Source of the DNA: JANYIP01 sp031394045
Lineage (GTDB): Bacteria; Actinomycetota; Actinomycetes; Prado026
Length of the DNA stretch: 8,455 bases
Assembly: GCA_031394045.1 (NCBI GenBank)
Contig: JANMWN010000298.1
Location: forward strand, 1-8,455
Direction: 5' to 3'
In this document: in pieces, positions 1 to 5,450 of the stretch
Layout of the letters: each line of letters begins with the position of its first letter
Position numbering within the stretch: position 1 is the first letter of the stretch
Made by a program: the position numbers and the translations under genes
The notes under the pieces: generated by a model
Seen by the model: the letters and a program-made list of their open reading frames with translations, nothing else
Databases searched by the model: none
What the model was told of the DNA's origin: nothing

Positions 1-2
1 GC

Positions 3-26
3 TGATCCACTGATCCACTGTTCCAC
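3..26. repeat. Short tandem repeat, three 8-base units
   Basis: Three consecutive 8-base units are visible: TGATCCAC, TGATCCAC and TGTTCCAC, the last with one mismatch. They lie at the left edge of the window just outside the terminator-like hairpin. The array may continue to the left, which cannot be seen. No function is evident. Confidence 0.5.
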
Positions 27-29
27 TAG

Positions 30-72
30 CCACCGGGCGAGCCCTTCTCCTGACTTCGGGCTCGCCCGGTGG
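30..72 (-). terminator. Perfect 15-bp hairpin, probable intrinsic terminator
   Basis: CCACCGGGCGAGCCC (30-44) and GGGCTCGCCCGGTGG (58-72) are exact reverse complements separated by a 13-base loop. The hairpin lies about 60 bases past the stop codon (132-134) of the minus-strand gene to its right, which is where a terminator for that gene would sit. No T-tract follows on either strand. Strong GC hairpins without a U-tract are often proposed as terminators in high-GC actinobacteria. It could also serve a gene entering from the left. Confidence 0.65.
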
Positions 73-131
73 CCTGCTCCCCGACACCTCTGTCCGCCGG
101 GATCCGAGCACCTCGGGGGAATCGGACTCGC

Positions 132-646
132 CTAGCCCGGACCGCCCCCGCTGCTGCCGCCACCTGTGTCGGGGCCGCTGGTATCGCTCCCGTCGCCGGA
201 CTGGCTGGCGGTCGGGGTCGATGGCTTGGAGCCGTAGGTCCCGTCGGCCCCGGTCGTGCTGTTCGTGCTGTCTGTGCTGTCTGTGCCAGGACCGTTGCCG
301 GCGGATCCTGAGCTGCTGTCGCCGCCACCGGTGTCGGACTGGGCTCCGCCCGGACCGGAGCGGTCGCCGCTTCCCGGATCGCTGCTCGCACCCGCCGACC
401 GCGACGTACCCGTCTGGGGTCGCGGCTGGGGGGGGGCTTGGTGGGCTGGAGCGCGGACGTGGCCGTCAGCGCGGCGAGGGAGTCGGAGAGTTGCTGCCAG
501 CGAACCAGCAGCCCACTCCGCGCCTGCGATAACGGAGCCTGCTCCAGCAGGCCGGCGGCACTCTTGAGCAGCTGACGCGCATTCGCCAGGTCGCCAGCGA
601 CAGGACCGGACCGGCCTTGCGCCAAGAACCTGACCGGAAATGCCAC
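132..646 (-). pseudogene. Frameshifted, probably 5'-truncated gene with Gly/Ser/Asp-rich tail
   Basis: I do not recognise the family with confidence. Two protein segments in different frames appear to belong together. Upstream of a nine-base C run (minus strand; G run at 428-436) the frame reads a plausible helical segment with GDLANARQLLKSAAGLLEQ and LLVRWQQLSDSLAALTA, ending in a Pro-rich stretch. Past the run that frame degenerates into Arg-rich sequence. One added C gives KPPPQPRPQTGTS and continues into a long Gly/Ser/Asp/Thr/Pro-rich, probably disordered tail ending SSGGGPG at a TAG (132-134). The tail contains Asn, Lys and Tyr, which chance reading of GC-rich DNA seldom gives, so I take it as real. 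The helical part is reminiscent of DUF5667-type actinobacterial proteins, but only weakly. The start is unresolved: GTG at 646 and TTG at 694 are in frame, yet both lie within or next to sequence coding a fibronectin domain on the other strand. A terminator-like hairpin follows the stop. Confidence 0.5.
428..436. other. Nine-base G/C homopolymer at the frameshift
   Basis: Nine consecutive G on the plus strand (C on the minus strand) coincide exactly with the point where the minus-strand reading must change frame to keep sensible protein. A tract of ten would restore a single frame. It is either a homopolymer sequencing error or a slippage site. Confidence 0.7.
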
Positions 647-1526
647 GGCGCCGACCACCGTCGCCCCGTCCTGGTCGGCGTCCTCCGACGCCAACGGCGT
701 CGCCGAGTACGACGTCGTCCGTAGCGGCGCCTACCTGGCCACGGTCAGCGGGTCGCTGACGTCGTACGTAGACGCGTCGGCAACCGCCGGGAGCACGTAC
801 TCGTACACGGACGACGCACGTGACGCAGCCGGGAACCTCTCGCCGGCGAGCGCACCGGCGGTCGTGACCACGCCCGGAGGCACCACCACCCCGACGTTCG
901 TGCAAGCCGGATCGGGCACCGGGTCCTCGACCGCGATCACGGTGACGATGCCGGTGGCGAGTACGCAGAGTGACCTGCTGGTGCTCTCCGCAAGCGTCCT
1001 GACCGGCGCGACGAACCACATCACGTCGGTCAAGGACAACACCGGCAAGTCCTCGACCAAGGTCGGGACGTGGAGCGTGTCGGGCCACAACTCCGACGGC
1101 GAGCTCTGGTACTCGGCCAACTCCCCGTCGATCACGTCGGTGACGGCCACGCTCGCCGCGGGAGTCAGTACAGCCGTCCAGGTCGAGGAGTTCTCCGGGA
1201 TCGCCACCAGCTCGCCGCTGGACGTCGGCACGGGTCAGTCCGTGACGTCCAACGCCGCCAGCTCGTTGCCGGTCACACCTGGGGCGGGCAACGAGCTGGT
1301 CATCGGCTTCGTCGCCGGCCACGCCAACACCGAAGCGATCACGATCACGTCGGCTGGCTTCATGATGCCGCTACCCAAGACCACATCGGGCAGCGGCACG
1401 AGCAGCACCAGCGTGATCTCGGGCTATGAGGTCCTCGGCACGCCGTCCGCGCAGTCGTTCACCGCGACGTTCACGACCGCGATGTACTGGGCCAGCGGGA
1501 TAGCGGCCTTCAAGGCGGCCGGCTGA
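576..1526 (+). CDS. Surface-type protein, fibronectin III domain plus beta-rich C-terminal domain, 5'-truncated
   Basis: The frame is open from a TGA at 573-575 to the TGA ending at 1526. Sequence from about 624 to 863 reads as a fibronectin type III domain: KNLTGNATAPTTV, then SWSASSDANGVAEYDVVRSG, LATVSG, and STYSYTDDARDAAGNLS, with the usual Trp, Tyr and DAAGN landmarks. From about 880 a roughly 210-residue Ser/Thr/Val/Gly-rich segment follows, with VEEFSGIATSSPLDV and a terminal YWASGIAAFKAAG. Such domains recur at the ends of secreted actinobacterial and acidobacterial proteins, but I cannot name the family. No ATG, GTG or TTG is in frame before GTG at 864, which would discard the fibronectin domain, and there is no signal peptide. 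The gene is therefore the 3' part of a larger secreted protein whose 5' end is lost or displaced. Codons are strongly G/C-ending from about 642. Role (adhesion or polysaccharide binding) is inferred only. Confidence 0.7.
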   Translation, partial: RAFARSPATGPDRPCAKNLTGNATAPTTVAPSWSASSDANGVAEYDVVRSGAYLATVSGSLTSYVDASATAGSTYSYTDDARDAAGNLSPASAPAVVTTPGGTTTPTFVQAGSGTGSSTAITVTMPVASTQSDLLVLSASVLTGATNHITSVKDNTGKSSTKVGTWSVSGHNSDGELWYSANSPSITSVTATLAAGVSTAVQVEEFSGIATSSPLDVGTGQSVTSNAASSLPVTPGAGNELVIGFVAGHANTEAITITSAGFMMPLPKTTSGSGTSSTSVISGYEVLGTPSAQSFTATFTTAMYWASGIAAFKAAG

Positions 1527-1645
1527 CGACGGCTGGCCCACACGGGACTTGGCGATCGTCGCGCCACCGCGTCGACGAGTACCCTTCACGGCGATACCGC
1601 CGCGGATTGTCCTAAGACCTCAGCGGATACGAACCGCCAGTCGAG
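1527..1645. other. Intergenic stretch between surface protein gene and sigma relic
   Basis: No gene is supported here. A small hairpin is visible at 1589-1602 (CGGCG, loop ATAC, CGCCG), about 60 bases past the plus-strand stop. It is short and lacks a T-tract, so it is only a weak terminator candidate for the fibronectin-domain gene. Confidence 0.4.
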
Positions 1646-1819
1646 TCAGTCGCGCAGGACCTGCGAGCCGCTCGGCTGGCGCAGCTTGGACATGGTCTTG
1701 GACTCGATCTGGATCCGCTCACCGGTAACGCCGTAGACCTTGCCGATCTCGTCCAGCGTCTTGGGCTGGCCGTCGGTCAGGCCGAACCGCATAGAGACCA
1801 CGCCGGCCTCGCCGACCTC
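1646..1819 (-). pseudogene. sigA: Relic of primary sigma factor 3' end (region 4.2)
   Basis: The minus strand reads 57 codons between a TAA (1820-1822) and a TGA (1646-1648). They match the C-terminus of actinobacterial primary sigma factors: EAGVVSMRFGLTDG, then QPKTLDEIGKVYGVT, then ESKTMSKLR and SQVLRD. Compared with the well-known consensus [31 protein letters not shown] there are clear lesions. TRE has become TGE; one codon is missing so RIRQIE reads RIQIE; HPSR has become QPSG; and the Tyr codon of RDYLD has become a stop. The codons after that stop still read Leu-Asp, and the original TGA stop reads TGG. The changed and missing arginines correspond to R584 and R588 of E. coli sigma-70, which take part in -35 element recognition, so DNA binding of the usual kind should be lost. 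Homology stops shortly upstream of EAGVV, and only weak starts (GTG 1801, ATG 1792) exist. I call it a decayed fragment of a duplicated or displaced sigA/hrdB end. A short expressed helix-turn-helix peptide is unlikely but not excluded. Confidence 0.8.
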
Positions 1820-1847
1820 TTATCCGCCATCTGAATCATCCACCTCA

Positions 1848-1865
1848 GCGGGCCAAGATGCCCGC
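1848..1865 (-). terminator. Weak hairpin downstream of the pilus operon
   Basis: GCGGGC (1848-1853) and GCCCGC (1860-1865) pair across a 6-base loop about 50 bases past the methyltransferase stop codon. This is the only inverted repeat I noticed between the operon end and the sigma relic. The stem is short and no T-tract follows, so the terminator role is tentative. Confidence 0.25.
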
Positions 1866-1915
1866 CCAAGCGAGCCGTCCGACAGGCGCTAGCGGTGGCC
1901 GGGAAAGTTGCCGCG

Positions 1916-2584
1916 CTAGAACACCCCGGGAAGGAGACGAGCCGTCCGACTGCAGTACTCCTCGTAGCCGGGTCGGGCGGCCCGAAGCAGCGACTCCTCC
2001 GCGAGAGCTCGACAGCTCTGGAGCACCACGAGCAGAAGCCACAGACTCAGGGCCAGCCAACTGGAGCTACGCATGGCGATGCCGAGCACCGTGACAATCT
2101 CCCCGACGTATAGCGGGTGCCGCACCCACTGGTAAGGGCCTGCGGTGGTGAGGCCGCGGACCTGGGCCACGACACTGAGATTGGAGCCCAGAGCCGACAG
2201 TGCCCACAGCGACCAGCACATGCCCACCGCCATCAGTGCACCCGCTGACAGTCCGCCGGACACGGTCAAGGTGCGCGGGCTGCCGTCGAGAACAAGGAGC
2301 ATCGGAATTGCGGTTGCGAGCACCGCGACGCTCCGAGCCATCCAGGAGTGATGCGTCGCCGACGCCCGGCCACGTCGCAGATATGCCCACACGACCATCG
2401 CGTTGAAGCCAACGGTCATCAAGGACGTGGCGACCCCCACCGCCAGAGCGACGCCGCGCTCCTGTTCACTCTCAGCCGCGAGCGCGCTGACGTTGGCCAG
2501 CAGCAAGAGGACGAACAGAGGCACCAGGAACAGCCGACCCCAGTCAACGCTCGCAACCTTGACCTCTGCTGCGACGACGCTCAC
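1916..2584 (-). CDS. ICMT-family membrane methyltransferase
   Basis: This 222-residue protein has five or six hydrophobic segments (about 17-35, 45-68, 84-100, 108-132, 152-172 and 174-191). Its C-terminal half carries the signature of the isoprenylcysteine carboxyl methyltransferase / phospholipid methyltransferase superfamily: GPYQWVRHPLYVGE at 149-162, then EES near 196 and PGYEEYCSRTARLLPG at 205-220. In this family the RHP motif and the later Glu and Tyr/Arg residues bind S-adenosylmethionine at the membrane face. Bacterial members act on varied, mostly unknown substrates; eukaryotic-style prenylcysteine is not expected here. The GTG start (2584) overlaps the TGA of tadC as GTGA. No good Shine-Dalgarno sequence precedes it, so translation probably depends on coupling from tadC. 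It is the last gene of the operon in this window. A Tad-related role, such as methylating a pilin or an envelope lipid, is inference from position alone. Confidence 0.85.
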   Translation of the reverse strand: MSVVAAEVKVASVDWGRLFLVPLFVLLLLANVSALAAESEQERGVALAVGVATSLMTVGFNAMVVWAYLRRGRASATHHSWMARSVAVLATAIPMLLVLDGSPRTLTVSGGLSAGALMAVGMCWSLWALSALGSNLSVVAQVRGLTTAGPYQWVRHPLYVGEIVTVLGIAMRSSSWLALSLWLLLVVLQSCRALAEESLLRAARPGYEEYCSRTARLLPGVF

Positions 2585-3507
2585 AGCTGGCTGGTGAACG
2601 CTTGGACGATCTGGATGGCCCCTGGTCCGATGATCACGATGAAGATGACCGGGAATATGCAGAGCACGAGGGGGACCATGATCTTCACCGGAACCTTTGC
2701 GGCGGCCTCCTCGGCCCGCTGCTGACGCTTGAGCCGCATCTCACGAGATTGCTCGCGCAGTACGTTGGCGACAGGGATCCCCTGCTTATCCGCCTGGACG
2801 AGCGCCGAGACGAAGTGGTGCAGCTCCTCGACCGCGGTCCGCTCCCGTAGGTCCAGGAATGCTGCAGCTCGAGACTTGCCAATTTGCATCTCCTTGAGGA
2901 CGCGGAAGAATTCCCCGGAAAGTGGACCGGTGGTGTTCCGAGCGACCTGTGCGAGCGCCGCGTCGAATCCCAGCCCCGCCTCCACGCTGATTGTGAGCAT
3001 GTCCAGGCAGTCCGGCAGGGACTTCCGGATCAGGTGCTGCCGCTTGAGTCCGGTGTTGTAGATCAGCAGGTCAGGGACGAAGAACGACGCGGCACCCAGA
3101 CCCACTGCGTACACCATGAGTGCGATGATTCCGTGCCGCGCTCCCAACAGAGTGCCAAGCACCAGGCCCGCCACCAGCGCCAGACCTTTCGTAGCCAAGA
3201 GCCGATCTGGGGTCATGTTCCTCGGGTTACCCGCGACCTCCAGCCGTCGTTGCATGGTCGCCGCGATGCCCGACGGCGAGAGCCGACGGGCGAGTGCGCG
3301 CATGTTCATGGCAAAGGGGACGACCATGCGCTCGGAGAACGAATCCTCCCCTCGCGCTCGTGCGCCGGCCGTCATCAGCTCGATGGCGACCAACTGTTGC
3401 GCCACTCCCGAAGGGGGCGTGCGGGCGGAGAGAGTCAGCACACCTGCCACGGCCAGGGCGACGAACAGCGCCGCGAGACCGAGCGAGAGGATCGTCGTAT
3501 CACTCAT
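2581..3507 (-). CDS. tadC: TadC, Tad pilus inner-membrane platform protein
   Basis: The 308-residue product is a type II secretion F-domain (GspF-like) protein of the TadC class. It has an N-terminal membrane segment (about 5-27), a cytoplasmic linker, a hydrophobic pair (about 107-150), the F domain (about 160-270) with LPDCLDMLTISVEAGLGFDA at 164-183 and QADKQGIPVANVL at 238-250, and a strong C-terminal membrane segment (about 276-300). TadC is thought to pair with TadB to form the inner-membrane platform through which the ATPase CpaF drives Flp pilus assembly. The frame is open upstream of 3507. I choose ATG 3507 because GGAG lies 5 bases before it, it overlaps the TGA of the upstream gene as TGATG, and the protein then begins at normal TadC length. 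It is followed directly by the methyltransferase through a GTGA overlap. Confidence 0.93.
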   Translation of the reverse strand: MSDTTILSLGLAALFVALAVAGVLTLSARTPPSGVAQQLVAIELMTAGARARGEDSFSERMVVPFAMNMRALARRLSPSGIAATMQRRLEVAGNPRNMTPDRLLATKGLALVAGLVLGTLLGARHGIIALMVYAVGLGAASFFVPDLLIYNTGLKRQHLIRKSLPDCLDMLTISVEAGLGFDAALAQVARNTTGPLSGEFFRVLKEMQIGKSRAAAFLDLRERTAVEELHHFVSALVQADKQGIPVANVLREQSREMRLKRQQRAEEAAAKVPVKIMVPLVLCIFPVIFIVIIGPGAIQIVQAFTSQL

Positions 3508-5450
3508 CAGATCTCCACATCCACAAGCTTGCGCATCCACAGCCAGCCCACGACCATGCCGACGACTGCAATCCCGCTCATGACGAGCCCGAGGCTGGTC
3601 GTCCAGAGCAGGCTGAGGTACGCCCTGCGGGTAAGGAACAGGAACAGCCCGAGCAGCAGAGGCAGTGAGATCAAGATGTACGCCGACAGCCGCCCTTCCG
3701 CCGAGAGGGCGCGTATGCGGCGTCGCATTGAGGCGCGCTCGCGCATCGTCGCTGCGGTGTTGTGCAAGACCTCGGCGAGGTTCCCGCCCACCTCGCGTTG
3801 GATGCGGATCGTCATCACGGTCCACCGCAGGTCCTGGCTGTCCATCCGGTCGGCCACCCGGTCCAGCCCATCCTCAAGGGAGGCGCCCAGTCGCGTTTCG
3901 GCCAGTGCACGGTTGAACTCCCCCGCCAACGGCTCAGCGCCGTACTCGGCCGCAGCGTCAAGGGCCTGGGTCAACGAAAAGCCGGTGCGGATCGAGCTGG
4001 CGACCAGTTGAAGGCTGTCCGGCAGCGCGGCCTCGAATGCCTTGACCCGACGCTCCGCTTTCACGCCGATGTAGATGTGCGAGGCCAGTGCGGTCAGGAG
4101 AACCCCCAGGAGTGCCCCGATGATGAGGTTGCCCAGTAGGAGCATCCCGGCCGCCACCGCGAAGGCTCCGACGCAGGTGCGAAGCAGCACCCACTCGCTG
4201 GCCTTCATGCGGATGTCCGCCCGGTCGAGTCGATCGGTCAGCTTCGTAGCGACACCACGCCGCTCGACGAAACGGTCGGAGACACCCAGAGCCAGCTGAC
4301 TGATCCCCGCGCGGCGCTCGACCTCGTCAGGCCCAGGCTGAACCCGGGCAAGAGAGGCCAGTCGGTAGGCGTCCACTCCGGCGAGGTTGTCGCGGGCACG
4401 GCTTTTCGGAGCGAGCACGACGAGCAGCATCACCAACAGCGCGACGAAGACCAGAGCCAGGAGCGGGATGAGCGCGCCAGGCCGCGCAAGACCGTTCAAG
4501 GAAACTGCACCGGCTGTCGGCTCGGCTGCGGTAGGCGTCGGCACAGCGGTGAGCGCGGTGTCAAAGGAGCTGGAGGCAACGACGACCGAGGAGCCGACGT
4601 GCAGCGTGACCGTCACTTCGTGGTTGCCACCGGCCAGCGATCCGGGCAGTGTGGCGTCGAAAGTGACCTGGGTGGCGAAGCTGGCGGCGGCAGTCGTGAA
4701 AGCCCCCACCAGGGATGCCGCGTCGGACGCGGGAACGAGACGCCCACCGACCGCTGCCGCGAGCTTGCGCAGCGCTGCCATCTGGACCGTGCCGGTCCGG
4801 TAGCCGACGATCTCCGTCGACACGCCCGATCGGGACAGAGCCGCCGTCATAGCGCCCAGGGCCGTGTGGCTGGTCGTGTCCCCCCCGTCGCTGAGAACGC
4901 ACAGCAGCCTTTGGCCGGACGTGGGGAGCTGTCGCAGAGCCAGACTGATCCCGTCGTACAGCGTGCTGTTGCCGCCGGCTGTCAGGCGGCCCAACTGAAG
5001 CTCCACCGCACGCCGATTCCGGGTGGGCCGCTCGACCAGGTGTGGAGCATCGGCGAAGTACACGAGCCCGACGGAGACGTCCGCGGGAAGCATCCGCAGG
5101 AAGGCGACGGCTGCCGCCTTGGCCTGGGCCAGCGGTGCACCGGCCATCGAGCCGCTCGTGTCGATCACGATCATCGCCGAGCGTGCCGCGCTCGTGCCGC
5201 TCGGGGCCGAGAGGGACCGGACCGATGCTGGAACGGGTGAGCCGTCGACCGTGACAACGACGGAGGATGGATCCACGTGCGAGCCGGCCGGAACACCATT
5301 CACGCTCACAGACAGGGCAAGGTTGTCCCCGGAGGCACTGGCGGACGTGATCTCCGCGTTATCGCTGGCCCATACGGGAACCGGCAGCAAGAGCGCAGCC
5401 ATCAGCACGCCCACCACTACCGTCATCCTTCGCGTGCCTCGCCACATCAT
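3507..5450 (-). CDS. tadB: VWA-TadB fusion protein of the Tad pilus
   Basis: At 647 residues this is about twice the size of ordinary TadB. It begins with a signal peptide (basic MMWRGTRR, hydrophobic core, likely cleavage after VWA at 28). A von Willebrand factor A domain follows (about 90-255) with a complete metal-binding MIDAS: DTSGSM from D97, T163 in NSTLYDG, and D188 in LSDGGD. A Ser/Val-rich beta segment (about 256-300), a Pro/Thr/Ala linker and a membrane helix (about 326-347) come next. The TadB-type F domain then occupies about 415-640, with ALPDSLQLVASSIRTGFSL (475-493), QREVGGNLAEVLHNTA (551-566), and membrane segments near 421-459, 588-606 and 618-638. The predicted topology puts VWA outside and the F domain on the membrane and cytoplasmic side. 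TadB with TadC forms the platform for CpaF. VWA domains in proteobacterial Tad systems usually sit in TadG-like proteins, so the fusion may combine both roles (inference). The start overlaps the cpaF stop (ATGA), with GAGG 7 bases upstream. Confidence 0.93.
   Translation of the reverse strand: MMWRGTRRMTVVVGVLMAALLLPVPVWASDNAEITSASASGDNLALSVSVNGVPAGSHVDPSSVVVTVDGSPVPASVRSLSAPSGTSAARSAMIVIDTSGSMAGAPLAQAKAAAVAFLRMLPADVSVGLVYFADAPHLVERPTRNRRAVELQLGRLTAGGNSTLYDGISLALRQLPTSGQRLLCVLSDGGDTTSHTALGAMTAALSRSGVSTEIVGYRTGTVQMAALRKLAAAVGGRLVPASDAASLVGAFTTAAASFATQVTFDATLPGSLAGGNHEVTVTLHVGSSVVVASSSFDTALTAVPTPTAAEPTAGAVSLNGLARPGALIPLLALVFVALLVMLLVVLAPKSRARDNLAGVDAYRLASLARVQPGPDEVERRAGISQLALGVSDRFVERRGVATKLTDRLDRADIRMKASEWVLLRTCVGAFAVAAGMLLLGNLIIGALLGVLLTALASHIYIGVKAERRVKAFEAALPDSLQLVASSIRTGFSLTQALDAAAEYGAEPLAGEFNRALAETRLGASLEDGLDRVADRMDSQDLRWTVMTIRIQREVGGNLAEVLHNTAATMRERASMRRRIRALSAEGRLSAYILISLPLLLGLFLFLTRRAYLSLLWTTSLGLVMSGIAVVGMVVGWLWMRKLVDVEI
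3513..3516 (-). promoter_or_regulatory. Ribosome binding site of tadC
   Basis: GGAG on the minus strand lies five bases before ATG 3507, inside the last codons of the VWA-TadB gene. It settles the tadC start against longer open-frame alternatives reaching up to 3825. Confidence 0.65.

Noticed and set aside
1..27. CRISPR or direct-repeat array at the left edge
   Set aside because: The units are only 8 bases, adjacent without spacers, and number three; nothing suggests a CRISPR.
256..567. Pro/Leu-rich plus-strand frame opposite the Gly/Ser/Asp tail gene
   Set aside because: The minus-strand reading gives a more credible disordered tail, ends at a stop followed by a terminator-like hairpin, and joins the helical segment after a one-base correction.
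132..1322. A 396-codon minus-strand open frame as one complete gene
   Set aside because: Only its last third (below about 430) looks like real protein. The rest is Arg/Gly-rich shadow sequence antisense to the clear fibronectin-domain gene on the plus strand.
1527..1915. Insertion sequence or tRNA in the intergenic region
   Set aside because: No transposase fragment, terminal inverted repeats or tRNA-like cloverleaf could be seen; only the sigma-factor relic and weak hairpins are present.
3508..3825. N-terminal extension of TadC up to 3825
   Set aside because: The extra 106 residues are Arg/His/Pro-rich and antisense-frame in character, lie inside the TadB coding region, and a well-placed GGAG plus TGATG overlap supports ATG 3507.
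2884..4011. Long plus-strand open frame of 375 codons
   Set aside because: It is a shadow of the minus-strand tadC and tadB genes: composition is Arg/His/Gln-rich with no domain, and it spans the junction of two clearly real genes.
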